64,000 nt of DNA from contig OV050031.1 in NCBI GenBank assembly GCA_920105625.2, forward strand, positions 223,186,194 to 223,250,193, written 5' to 3'. The notes beneath the pieces were generated by a model. It was not told where the DNA came from. It made no database searches and saw only the letters and a program-made list of their open reading frames with translations. This document shows positions 36,546-47,597 of the stretch, piece by piece (the stretch's first letter is position 1; each line of letters starts with the position of its first letter). Origin of the DNA: Clusia tigrina (Eukaryota; Arthropoda; Insecta; Diptera; Clusiidae). The position numbers and the translations under genes were made by a program.

Positions 36546-36652
36546 CCGTAGACGGTCAATCATTTGATGTCAATCATGTACATACATGTATTTTTGCTAA
36601 CTAATCAATTTATATTATTTGACTTCAAATGATTGATCATCTATTGACGGCT
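36546..36652. repeat. Imperfect inverted repeat
   Basis: GGTCAATCATTTGATGTCAA on the left pairs with the inverted GATCAATCATTTGAAGTCAA on the right, with GCCGT at both outer edges. The arms are about 25-30 bp around a 45-bp loop. Could be a small MITE or a hairpin. No target-site duplication was identified. Confidence 0.55.
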
Positions 36653-38085
36653 TTGTAGTCTTATTTATATCTTTGTTTCTCTTTCGTAACGAAATTACTT
36701 TATGTTTGGTAACTGTTTAACAGTGCCATCTATCATTGCAAAAGAGAAACCTTACTGATTGTATCACTGAACACAGTTTCATCTCCTTGTCTCTGTTCTC
36801 ATGGTTTTAAATACTTACAGAGAGATTTTTCGTGTGCAAATTAGTTCGACAAGTGAGACCTCTCCACCAATTTCCCTGAATTATTCTTCAAAGCGTGGAC
36901 AGGCCTGCTGAGTATATGCTCAAGTTGTAGCATGATTGTTTCGCTTTGCCTCCACTCATGACGTGATGATGACCAGTTGGGAGTGAGCGTGGCGTAAATC
37001 AATCGTAAAATGCCCGAACCCGGTTGGCCATGAATAATTGGCGCCAACTGCATTATTTGGTTAATAAACAGCAACAAGCAAACATGGCGGTGCTGGTGGT
37101 GTAAAAGCTGCACTGCATGAGTGACGCATATTTGACAGCGCTTGACGGCGCCACCATTGCAGTGCGTCAGGGAGTGAGTGGGTGACTGACATGGACATGA
37201 CACGATACGACGCCACGCCAAACAGGACAATGGCAAAGGCGCACTTTTATACATGAGTGTGTGCATATGTTTGTGTGTATGTGTGTGTGTGAGTGCGCGC
37301 TTGTAGAATGTGTCAGCGCGTTCGTTGCTGTTGCATGAATAATAATTTAATAATATGTACATGCGGGTTTAATAGGCGAATGCCCAGATTAAGTTATTAT
37401 TTGCGCAGTTGTGGCGCTTTTCTTTTTTTAAATTTTTTCCTCTGTTGTGATTGAGGTAATTGGGGTTGTGTTTCGGTTTATGGAAAGACAAGCAAAAGTC
37501 AAAATAAACAGCTGGCTTGCGAATTTATTGAACAGCGCCGAGCGGGAGTAGCCACATGGAAGTTTGTGTGGCAAATGTGACAATTGTTTGTGTGCTTCGT
37601 CTGTATTTAAATTCTAAATGAAACGGAGCTTGGCTGGAATGGTCTTGTACCTCGTTAGCTTACAAAATGTTGTTTTTTGCTACAGGATCTGTCCGTTCAA
37701 TGTGATTGAAACGTTAATGGAGAGGTTCTGCTTCGGCCTGCATTGGTTCGAAATGGAAATATAGTATTTTGACTGTTGTTATAAAGAGGAGGGATGAGGA
37801 AGAGTCTAAACATGACATATTTATAGGCGTAGTGGGTTTCTGAATTGCTGGAATCACAAACCAAAAGCAACTAATATACAGAAAATCCTTTTTCGCAATT
37901 CAACCAGATATGAGTGGGATGATGAATGAATGACTGATTAAGGGACTGAATGATGACTCAATTAAGTTCGAAGAGATTCAAAGTGTCCATTAACAGAACC
38001 CTTAAATTCAACCTTCGCATCTGGTACAATTTCCAGCATAACTCTACTAAGTATGTCCATAATCCAAAATGCCAAAGAGATCAGG
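36653..38085. other. Intergenic sequence
   Basis: No gene supported. A 173-codon minus-strand ORF at 36841-37362 is rich in His/Thr from a CA/TG repeat near 37260-37300 and has no family motif. Confidence 0.45.
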
Positions 38086-38345
38086 AGCAGCGTAAGTGAG
38101 AGTGGATTGGTTATACTATTAGGAAATCACAATGTGTAACATGTTGGATGGTTCACAGTGGAATTTGCAAGGATGTCGAAAACTCGAAAGACCAAAAGAT
38201 TCTCAAAGACAGAGAGAGAGAGAGAGAGAGAGGAGAGATACAGATGAAGAGAGCGATATCCAGATTTCATGCAAACTTTGCAGGGAATTCATACTCTTTT
38301 TGAAAGACCGCAATCAATGGAGACATTTCACAGAGACCCCAGAAC
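38086..38345 (+). pseudogene. LINE C-terminal relic interrupted by a GA microsatellite
   Basis: Broken frames show W.QWNLQGCRKLERPKDSQR and KDRNQWRHFTE. These match the ALKWNPQGKRKRGRPK...DRxxWRxFTxALC tail of certain insect LINE polyproteins. A (GA)n run at about 38211-38231 separates the halves and there is a stop near the start. It lies just downstream of decay. Confidence 0.5.
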
Positions 38346-38413
38346 TGGCGACATTCCATTTACAATATTCATATATAATAATTTTTTTTTTATCAAAACA
38401 ATTCTAATTAATT

Positions 38414-38419
38414 TTTATT
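38414..38419 (-). terminator. Candidate decay polyadenylation signal
   Basis: AATAAA on the minus strand, about 190 bp past the decay stop codon. Confidence 0.4.
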
Positions 38420-38610
38420 ACTACACAAGGGACTTATCCGAGCCCAGATAACGCTGACCACACAAAGTAAAAAAAATACAAAAAATTGGAAATTAAATTG
38501 AATGTCCAAACCGAGCGATTACTAGGAAATTATTCTGCAGGCACTTGAAAGAACATGTCCATGTCATCTCCCACTGCTGCTTCGTGGCCACTTCTTCACG
38601 TAGGCTTCAT

Positions 38611-40858
38611 TCACTGTTTGCGCTTCACCTTCAGGTAAAAGAGTTTCGTCAGAGTGGACAGAAAATTGGGCATCTCCTTCATTTGATTGAGCGCTTCATT
38701 CTTGGCATTGGACTGATATTCATAGGCTACTTTTCGATTTACGGCGGTGAGGAGACGCAGCAGTTCCGCGCCTGTGGCAGTGGCCGCTTCATTTTGAGCC
38801 GCTGCATCCAGCACGTTGCATAGACTCTGTATAAACCACGAACCGTACTCGACATTGCGAAACGAAAAGTACCCTGAAAAGTACGAAATAAATATTTTCG
38901 ATGGACTCAAGGACTACATCAGAACTCACTGTCGAATGTGGAGTACATGACTAGCATGTCGGCTGTGTTTGGTATGGCATAGGTTAAATTATCGGGCTTT
39001 AGCTCGGTTGGTATGGCGTTCAGTTCACGAGACATGGGCGCAAATTCCGTGAAAACCACGGCTTTCTCCAGATTCTCACCGCGACATGCCTGAAAAGAAA
39101 GTTTCCGTTGTTAACTTATTTGCGAATAATTTCCGGCGATGTGGCTACAAACCTGTATGAAGAACAATTTCGGTTTGTTTATGAGAGTCTTGCAGTTGTC
39201 GCCTAGAAATGGGTTCCACAGACGCTCCACAGGATAAGACATGTCTCGAGCATAAACCTTTCCCTCCGTGCCGTGCGACATCACAACGAGCACAAAGCAG
39301 TCATTATTGCTGTGATCCTCATTCGAAACTGAAAAGGAAAATGATGGAAACAATTACTAAGATGGGGGTTTTGGGGATTACGAAAATGTATTCAATCCTT
39401 TACGTGTGCCTGTCAAAATTGAGTAAAATATAGCGGATTAGATTATTTGTAATATTTTTGCTACTAAAGAAAGTATAATCTTATTAGATCCATAATCACA
39501 TATGCCTTGGTAGAATGATAGAGAGTCACTATGGTTAAGTCCATAATATCCTCTCTGACCTGGCTGCAGATGACTACGGAAAAATACATACTTCATTTGG
39601 CTTGCTAGAGGTGCGTTCCTCCTGGAGGTTCTATGAGTGCAATCATTGACAATTTGTCGTGAGTCAATGTTATATTCGGTTCTTTAGCTTCTAAATTCTT
39701 CTTGGCTTATTTTCAATCATAACCCCACAGAAAAAGGTCATATTGCCGGTCAAATATGTCACCGATTAATTATGTTCTCTGACGAATCTGCAAGTCCAGG
39801 CAACTTTCTACGAAGTGGTGGTATTGTCGCTCTAATTGTGTGAAAGGTAGCGTCGTCCTGTCTTGACTTTATTCACAGGTCCACTTCAGGGCTATTACAC
39901 TCATGCACTATGGTTCAAAAACTCTTCCCATTGCCGGTTAATGTGCCACCTTCATCGTTCTCGAATAGGCAGGGTCTCCTATCATTAATCCACTCAATCC
40001 ATTTAGTGAGTTTCTCTGTTCTCGTGAGGATTTACTGTGAAACACCTTCGACCCATATATGGAAATTTCACTGTACAGCAAGGTGACCTGGAAGAGGCTT
40101 CTTCGACCAGCCTTACTTTAGGATTCCAAAACACTCCAAAGGTTCTAGAAGTCATTTATACTTTACACTAAGAGACTAACCTCACAGACTCGAGTCATTC
40201 ATGTCACTAAAGACACCCACAAATAGTATTCAGTGGAATGTCCATATCCATGCACTCAACTGCCCATTTACTCAACTGCCTCGTACATCGTAGCTCATTT
40301 CCAGAACGCAACTATTTAAGTAAACAATTCGAATTAGTTTATCAGTGCCGCTGCCCTACACTCCGCCCGCACAAGCGGCAGCAACGATTTCGTATGACAA
40401 TCAATTAAAGAACACGACGTTATCGCTTAACAATGAGCACGATTTATGGATTCAATGTCATTCTTTTCCGTTCTTCTACACAAACTCTTTTCGAACTTAC
40501 TCGCTTTCAGTTTTTCGCTCAGTTCTGCAAATGTTAAATCGTTGAACACCCGCAAATCAAAGCCGTACTTCTCCAGGGTCTGTCGCATGGCATCGCGATC
40601 CTGTTCTGTGCCGACGCGCTGCTTCTGTCCCTTGACGTCTTTGTGATTCAGTATGATCGCTATGCCGGCGTTCGGGTTCTGAGTGTTGTAGGCATCCTGG
40701 TCGGTGGGTCGGGATATAATAGTTTTCTTCTCAAACTTGGACTCCGCCTCCGCTACGGAAGTGGCTAAATTGTTGGCACCTCCAGTAACGGCTGTGGCGT
40801 CCGCCTTATCATGTTTGGATTTAGTCTTCTTGAAAAGCGAGAGGTCAGTCTCGTCCAT
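38611..40858 (-). CDS. decay: Executioner caspase Decay
   Basis: Cysteine protease of the caspase-3/7 type that cuts after aspartate in apoptosis. Exons (minus): 40858-40501, 39328-39153, 39089-38930, 38873-38611, all GT-AG with agreeing phases, giving 318 residues (Drosophila Decay is about 308 by memory). The start MDETDLSLFKKTKSKHDKAD and the segment PNAGIAIILNHKDVKGQKQR are near-identical to Drosophila Decay. The prodomain is short, with no CARD or DED. The catalytic dyad is H138 (VVMSHGTEG) and C180 (QACRG); an intron falls exactly between Q178 and A179 of that pentapeptide. The small subunit contains FSFRN, GSWFIQSLC and the EMPNFLSTLTK C-terminus. Intron 1 is 1172 bp; no gene was recognised inside it. 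No stop or missing catalytic residue is seen, so it should be active. Confidence 0.93.
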
Positions 40859-40950
40859 GCTGCCTGCTCGTACTGCTCCGTTACTGGTCGGTTGAGTGAC
40901 TAATGTGGTGTGAATTCGTTCAGATACCTACAGAGTTGCGAGCACCGCGT

Positions 40951-40982
40951 TATCTTATCTTATCGCTGCATTTTTCTTATCG
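40951..40982 (-). promoter_or_regulatory. Cluster of GATA motifs upstream of decay
   Basis: On the minus strand GATAAG is followed 15 bp later by GATAAGATAAGATAA: four GATA cores within 32 bp, about 95-125 bp upstream of the decay start codon. Insect GATA factors (Serpent, GATAe, Pannier) bind such sites. Their use here is an inference. Confidence 0.4.
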
Positions 40983-41369
40983 TTCGCGTATTAAATTCTG
41001 CCGAAGAGTTTTTCTCTTTTTGTTTTATAACAACTTTTATGAAGCCCCCACTCCAATAGAAGTGCAACGAGTTCTTGCTTAGCATTGCAAAGATGGCCCT
41101 GCAGCCAGGTGTGATTTAGCATGGTTAGTTCTGTAGATGAACGGGTCAAGTTGAGAGGACCTCTTGCAACTACTTAGAAGAGTTGTTTAGTGAAGAGTTA
41201 AGAGGCATTTTAGAGAGGTCACATATGACTTCAAATAAGCCGTAGACCTTTTAAAACCAAAGCAATGGGTATGTCATTAACTTAACCTGAACCAAACTGT
41301 TTAAAGTCGCATCTTTGTAGGTCGGCTCATAGCGGACTTACTTTATATAGTAGAACCTCAGTATTTGGA
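40983..41369. other. Intergenic sequence upstream of decay
   Basis: Nothing else recognised. Confidence 0.45.
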
Positions 41370-41690
41370 TGAACCAGGAACTGTACGCGATTTACGCTGA
41401 TATTGACATAGTCAGATGTTTCACTATACAACGTCTGTGCTGGCTTGGACATGTCGTGGGTATAGACCGAGAAGCTCCAGCGAAAAAGGTGTTCGAAGCG
41501 GAAACCGCTGGACGGCGACATAGGGGAGGACAATGCCTCCGATGGAGGGACTAAGTAGAGGAAACCCTAACCATGCTTGGTATAACGGATTGAAGAAGAC
41601 GCACGCAAAGCAGAGGCGCTTGACGAGCGCTATTAAGTTCGGCCGTAACCCGATTCTGTGATTAGGCCACTTAAGTAAATAAGTAAGAAC
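41370..41690 (+). pseudogene. LINE C-terminal relic
   Basis: The frame reads IQRLCWLGHVVGIDREAPAK, then GRRHRGGQCLRWRD, a stop, VEETLTMLGI, another stop, and RRRTQSRGA, matching the RLRWLGHVxRM...GRRxRGRPxxRWxDxVxxDLxxLG...W tail of insect LINE proteins. Three or more in-frame stops show decay. The sequence ends in a TAAG/TAAA-rich tail at about 41676-41690. Confidence 0.65.
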
Positions 41691-43046
41691 CTCAGTACAC
41701 CCGCACTCATTTGTTGCTTAACTAAATCTTCTTCAACTTGGCTACAATTTACTGTAAAGAAAACACCCACATACACATACATGCAGTGATTATGACCCTC
41801 TATTTGCAATTTTGTCAAATGATAGATGGACTTTTGCCCTCTCTGCAGTCACATCACCATATAAAGTCCTTCCAATATGGTTGTTTATTGAATTTTCTTT
41901 TGAGACTCCACTCACCCACAATTTCTCAGATACTGCCGTTGCTTATACGCCCGCTTGTAGTTTATTTTCCTATAAATCTTTCTAATATATTTTCACTTTA
42001 AGCATCTCAAGCGTTCACAGTACTCTCGAAGACGGCAGACATCAACACTCAATATGCGAAGCTTCCCTTCCATATTTCTGTTGATTAGCTTGCTCAGAGG
42101 AAGTTTATTTATTGGCAGGATGATTACTTGATAAATCGGCATTGAAATTCATATTCGCGAGACAATTTGATTTCGTGAAATTTGTAACGCCCACCAGACA
42201 GGCAGGCAGCTAAAACACCCACAAAGTGTGTAGAGCTAAAAGCAAGTCACAAACCAGCAGGATGGAGAAAATTACAAATATCCGTTAACTGACAAAAAGA
42301 GGGTAAAATCCACAAACGCAGCTTGGCAGGCGAAGGGACTGAAAAAACGTGCTGCTACAGTTAAAGAGAAGCCATTTAAAATTGTATTTCATGCGTTAAT
42401 TTAAACAAATAGTGCGAAAGTAATGCCAAACATCAGAATTTGCAACATTCCGCTGCACAATTGGAAATCATGAAATTACCCGTAAAGGACGCACCAACAA
42501 GCAAACACAACTTAGCAACGGCAACAATGGGAGGAACTGTTTATCTCTGCTTGTGTGCATTAAATGCTACCGCTCGGAAACGGAAATGAGAACGGATGCT
42601 GTCACAAAACATTTCAGACAATGCTACGAGAATGTTAACTTAACATACGAGTAACAGAGCAGAATTTTTGGAGCAGCAACAACAGAATGATAACAGTACC
42701 TTGGCATGGGAACGGTTTGGTTCTCATTTCAAGTGGTTTGTTTACTCGTGAATTATTTTGGATTGGCAGGGGAGGATGGGTTTTTAATACTTAAGCCTAA
42801 ATATGGGCAAAAGTAGATGGGAATATAGTAGAATGTTAGGTAAATATTAGCAAGTTCAGGCAGAGCGGCACAGCCAGGACAACGTCAGGAAAGTGAACTA
42901 TGTAAAGCAGTACGTGCATTGGGTGGGCAACAGGTACAATTAGCAATGAAGGGGAATTGAAGCGGCTGTAAAGGTAAAGGAAAGGAAAAAGGAAAAGAAC
43001 ACAATATCAGTGAATAATGTGGTCTTAAAATGTGCATTTATATTAA
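41691..43046. other. Intergenic sequence
   Basis: No gene or clear repeat recognised. Confidence 0.45.
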
Positions 43047-43097
<51 letters not shown>

Positions 43098-43211
43098 CAT
43101 TATATCTTACACCATAATTAATTATGAGTGCAAGGTGTTGGGGGAATGAGTACTAGCAACAGAGGCCTTCGACACGAAGAGAAAAGGATTTTTTAGAAAA
43201 AAGCATTTTGG
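43047..43211 (-). mobile_element. tRNA-derived SINE, copy 3 (head missing)
   Basis: Carries the family tail (AAT)n at 43047-43098 and the body words ACACCATAATTAATTATG, TGCAAGGTGTTGG and GAATGAGTACTAGCAACAG, but breaks off after AAGCATTTTGG near 43211 before the tRNA-like head. Consistent with 5' truncation on integration. Confidence 0.7.
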
Positions 43212-43741
43212 TGGTTTTCTTGTATGAGTGTCGCGTTATTCACATAATAGCGAGGTATTTATTCAATAGTGTGGAAGGCATTAGAATTAACACACTTAGC
43301 TTTTCTGCACTGTGTTATAGAGCTAATGTGATTCATTGTTCCAAATCTCTTATACAAATCTTATATAAGCCCTAAATTTTGAATATGAGTATATTCATAA
43401 ATTCATGTGGTAGGAGTGGCCGTTGTGGGCCAAATGTGCATCACTATAAAATCTAGTTAAAGCAGAAACTATATTTTTATATTGTTATTTCAGCTTCCAG
43501 TTTAAGTATTATCCATTGAGTTCAGATAGCTGTATTTCTAGGAGCTGGGTCCATGCTTGGTTTGATTTAGTTCTTATGAGATTCTATTGTGATCCTCTTC
43601 TTAGGTCCCGGCTATGATTGTACTAATTTTTGTTAAAATATCTATAATGGTTTAAGGGAGAAGTGGTGACGAATGAACGAATGGAGCAAACACACACGTC
43701 TGCAATAGATTCAGTCGCTTGAGAGTGTTACTGCCGTAGGT
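43212..43741. other. Intergenic sequence
   Basis: AT-rich; no gene recognised. Confidence 0.45.
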
Positions 43742-43859
43742 GATTGTTCTATTACACGTATATATATTTCCAGTGTTCCATCCGTATGTGATCATTGTTC
43801 CATTACACGTATATATATTTCCAGTGTTCCGTTCGTATGTGATCGCGTTTCCACTACAA
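43742..43859 (+). repeat. Tandem duplication, about 51-bp unit x2+
   Basis: ATTACACGTATATATATTTC then CAGTGTTCC and CGTATGTGATC, repeated after 51 bp; a third partial copy follows. The unit length is a multiple of three, so a minus-strand frame remains open through it (repeat NTGNIYTCN), but no protein family is indicated. Confidence 0.85.
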
Positions 43860-45199
43860 TTATATATGTATCCATACGAGTCCATCCTCCAGTTACGCAT
43901 GTCCATAGTGTTTAACTCCAACCACGTTTTAAGGTATTTCTTATTTCGTATTTTCGTATTTTTCTTTCTTGCAAGTATTACTGGCAGTCATTTCCTTTAT
44001 TAAGCATTTGTAGAACAAGATTAATCTATCTTACTTTTATTTCTGCCCTAGCTTAAAGGTAATTGAAATACGAAGCAAATCTACACCATTTTTTTCGAAA
44101 ATATTAATGTTTGATTTCCTGCCTCTTTGGTTGTAAAACAAAGAGTAAAAACTCGCCTAATAATGTCTGAATATAGAACAATATTAATGCATATAATTCT
44201 CATTTCTGCCCCGAGGCTGTCCTAAGACTCACTGAGGCCTGTTCAAGGCCCATTGAAGTTATTTCTGCCCTTAGGTTCAAGATTGATATTAAATAAGAAC
44301 CAAATCTCGGCACAACTTTTTAAAAAATTCTTCGACATTAAGTGAATTAATCTCTCATTTAGTTGTAGAATAAAGATGATAAACTCTCCGAACAATCTCT
44401 CAACAAACTTCAATTTTAAAGTATGGTTCTAGCGATATTAGAATCACAACACAATTGTTAGGATGGTTGAATGCCCTGAGAGGCATTTAAATCCAGGAAA
44501 ATCTCAAGATTGATTTCTTCTACGATTACTCGTACTCTCATTTCTTCGCATTCTTGGTGTTCATTTTTGATTGGATTAATTTCCATGTACTTCAGTCCAA
44601 TTGTACTTGAAATATGACTCAAAATATGACTAGATTCGTATATAAGTCAAATTGTTCGAGTCACGCCTACTTCCCCTCTGTAGAACAATCAACACTCCAT
44701 TTTAAATGACCCCAACTTTGCTTCTATTGACTATATAATTAAAAAAGTTTACGGTAACCTTTGAAAGTGGGTGGTAAATAGAGTCTAGCACGCCCATTAT
44801 TCCAACATTTTTATTACCTTTGGATATATACGATTTTTTAATGAGGTTTTATGTAAATAGTCATACTAAATCATATGAAGTGCAATGCGAGAAATTGCAC
44901 AGATTAGAAATCGAATCCTTTACATGGGCGGAACATATGTACTGCCCCCCTACTTTCAGGTACCATCATAAAAAGTTTATATTGAGTGTCATATTTAATA
45001 TTAAATGATATATATTTATTTTATGTTTTATTTATTACAAACATTCTTAGGATATTAAGGCAATAACCTTATAAAATGATCCTAACGACATGATATTTAA
45101 TTACTTGATAATTATATACTAATAATATAATAATATATAATTTAATAAACTATATTATCATTTATGTATTCAAGTTCAATTTCAAGGTCAACTTATTCT
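43860..45199. other. AT-rich intergenic sequence
   Basis: No gene seen. Confidence 0.45.
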
Positions 45200-45420
45200 A
45201 TCCCGCATCTTTCCATCCTCATCTGTGTTGGTCCTCTCCACTGAAAATAGGCATATATGTGGGATCCTTGGTTGCGTCCCCTATGCCTGCCTCCAGGTGA
45301 CCGCTGTATGGGAGAGACAGATATTTTCGGTCCCCTTTTGTATGCCTGCAACGGGGATTGGAACCCACTACAACAGGCATACGGCCCAGCGGGACAACTG
45401 ACTGAGCTACAATGATGAAT
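45200..45420 (-). mobile_element. Second tRNA-derived SINE type
   Basis: On the minus strand the head at about 45412-45335 reads GTAGCTCAGTCAG (A-box) and, 30 bp later, TGGGTTCCAATCC (B-box), both close to consensus tRNA promoters. The body continues with GCAGGCATAC and CAGCGGTCACC. Head and body differ from the SINE at 45421-45583, so this is a separate family. Only one copy is seen in the window, so the right end is approximate. A degenerate tRNA pseudogene is the alternative. Confidence 0.5.
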
Positions 45421-45583
45421 GATTACTGCAAGGGTTTAGGGGAATGAGTACTAGCTACTCTGAGGTCTTCAACTCGAAAAGAAACGATTTTTTAGAAAAT
45501 TTTTGAGACCAAGCTTTTGGCAGTATTTAAACCTGCAACCCTCTGATTGCGAGTCTAGTTTGCTTACCACTAGGCTACAGAGG
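45421..45583 (-). mobile_element. tRNA-derived SINE, copy 4 (tail missing)
   Basis: The head at 45583-45535 has TAGCCTAGTGG (A-box-like) and AGGTTTAAATAC around the B-box position. The body with GTACTCATTCC lies at 45435-45455. It breaks into the second SINE type on its left without the usual AAT tail. Confidence 0.65.
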
Positions 45584-45677
45584 TTATAAAATGGCGCTAA
45601 AGCGCTAATTGTGATTCATGCAAGGATGGCGTGGATTAGCTACCTGAACCAACCAACCAGGCCACAGAGGGCGGCTA
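45584..45677 (-). repeat. Dispersed repeat unit R, copy 1
   Basis: GTTATAAAATGGCGCTAAAG ... GCTAATTGTGATTCATGC ... GATGGCGTGG ... GAACCAACCAACCA, ending in CCACAGAGGGCGGC. It is repeated at 47449-47527 with about 80 percent identity by eye. Its minus-strand start resembles the SINE head (CCTCTGTGGCCTGG), so it may be a third tRNA-related element or a rearranged copy. Confidence 0.6.
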
Positions 45678-45730
45678 AATATCAAATATATATGTATATT
45701 CGTTTAACTCTCTTCCTTTGGGCATATTTC

Positions 45731-47345
45731 AGTATAATATTAAAACATAAATGATTGCATACTTTTAGGATCCCATTTAAAGTTGAGATTTAGTGCTGAA
45801 ACACAATGTGAGGCTGAGGCTGAAGCCTGAGGCGCTGTCAAGAATACAACACGGCTTCTTAAATGGAAGGGCACACAATGAGAAGCTGAAGCTGAGTCTG
45901 CAGCTGACACTGAAGCGCAAGTTAGAAAATTTTCTACTTTGAGTCGATGCAAAAGAGAAAACAGCTGATTATCAAAGTTAAATAATGAATGACAAAACAG
46001 GCGTTACCAGGAAAAAAGGAAAATGTTACATGACCATTAATTAAAACTTTTTTTTTATCTCATATAAGTTAAATTCATAATATCGCGTGGTATTGTATAC
46101 AAATTTAAGCATATTTGTTTAAAATTCTTTCACAATAAATATTTCAAATATGTGGTAACAACGGTATTATTCTGTTCGTATTTTTCGTTTGCAGCGCTTC
46201 ATTTTTTATTGCGCTTCATAGTCAGTCTCAGCCGCAAGCTTCAGCGTCACATTGTGTTCCCACCTTAAGTGCAGTTCACTACGAGAGAGATGTATTTAAG
46301 TCAAAACACAATCCATGCAGATAAAAACTTCCTTCGAGGTGTCAATAATGTTCAGGAGTGTTATCGAAAATTCCTTCCAAAGTGTAGATAATGTTCTAGA
46401 ATGTTCTTCTTCAACCATAAGAGAGGTATATAAGCCACCACACAATTAAAGTCGAGATTTTAATCGCAACAGTGTGTACATCTTGCATTTCACTTGTAGC
46501 AGTTACAGTAGTTGAGAAGTAATAAAGCGATTAATGAATTATTAAATAAAGTGCAATTTGAAATAAAGTAAACTTTAAGCCTAATAATAAGTGTGTAAAT
46601 TGTAATAATTAAATAAAGTTAATTATTTTAACTTAACCAACGATTGATTGATTACTGCAGAATCCAGTGGTGCGAATCCGAGTATTCAGAGTTAGAGTAA
46701 ATTGTCAGGAGGGCAATTTCGTAACAGAATAAATTGTCAGGAGGGCAATTTCGTAACAATATTGATACGAAATTGCCCTCTTGATAATTTATTCTATTAC
46801 AAAATTGCCCTCCTGACAATTTACTCTAACTCTGAATACTCGGATTCGTACCACCGGATCGTGAAGTAATCACACAATCTCTGGTTAAATTAAAATAACT
46901 AACTTTATTTAATTATTGCTATTTACACACTTAATATTAGCCTTAAAGTTTATATTATTACAATTTGTGTTTTATTTAATAATTAATTTCATCACTTTCC
47001 AAAATCACAATACTGCTGCTTCAAGTAAAATGTACGATGTACACACTGTTACGATCTCTGCTCAACTGTGCTCGACTTTGAATAGTGTGGTGGCTTTTAT
47101 AGTTTTCGAATGAAGTAGAAAATTCTACAGTATTCAAGAAGTTTCTGGATCATTCTAGAATCTTATATTCACCTCTAAGGAAGTTTTTATTTTCGAGTAC
47201 ATTCTATACACAACTATCTTACCACGAAATAAGTTTTTATCCGCATGGATTGTGTCTTGGCTTAAATACATAGGGTGGTGCACACAACTTCAAACTCCAG
47301 ATGGATCGTAAAAGTATGCAATCACGTTTCAATATCATAGGGTAT
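45731..47345. repeat. About 1.6-kb inverted repeat with LTR-like arms
   Basis: The centre lies near 46765 (CAATATTG). To the left, AAATTGTCAGGAGGGCAATT, GAATCCGAGTATTCAGAG, AATTAAATAAAGTTA, GCCACCACAC and ATCCATGC.GATAAAAACTT occur in one order; to the right the same words occur inverted, out to about 47272. Outside these, GATTGCATACTTTTA at 45752-45768 pairs with its inverse at 47310-47325. Each arm (about 480-500 bp) holds a TATA box (TATATAAG / TATAAAAG), a downstream AATAAA and an end in CGTAACA or similar, features of a retrotransposon LTR. The left arm is interrupted by a separate TIR element (45793-46264). Confidence 0.72.
45793..46264. mobile_element. TIR element inserted in the left arm of the inverted repeat
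   Basis: The left end GTGCTGAAACACAATGTGAG and its GCTGAAGC words are inverted at the right end (GCTTCAGCGTCACATTGTGT then TCCCAC). A subterminal copy of GCACACAATGAGAAGCTGAA lies near 45872. No ORF; about 470 bp; non-autonomous DNA transposon. The ends are approximate and no clean target-site duplication was seen. Confidence 0.6.
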
Positions 47346-47448
47346 AAGGTGTCTTGTAGTCGGTACTAACCAGCTGTTGCCCTCTAAATACCTAAATTAA
47401 ACAAAGTGGATAACAACCCATCTTTTTTCCAGCGTTTAGGAATGTGGT

Positions 47449-47527
47449 TATAAAACGGCGCTAAGGCGCTAATTGTAATTCATGCGAGGATGATGTGGAT
47501 CAGCCACCGGAACCAATCAATCATTTG
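47449..47527 (-). repeat. Dispersed repeat unit R, copy 2
   Basis: Second copy of the unit at 45584-45677 (GTTATAAAACGGCGCTAAGG, GCTAATTGTAATTCATGC, GAACCAATCAATCA). Confidence 0.6.
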
Positions 47528-47597
47528 GTTTTACGTACAGACCCGGACGGAATTTCCGAAGACATTACAAGCAGAGAACACAGAGAAAAGAAACTGA

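Noticed and set aside
36841..37362. 173-codon minus-strand ORF with a THTHTH stretch
   Set aside because: The His/Thr run comes from a CA/TG microsatellite; the rest has no protein-like pattern.
39329..40500. Nested gene inside decay intron 1
   Set aside because: Searched both strands by eye; only short frames without motifs.
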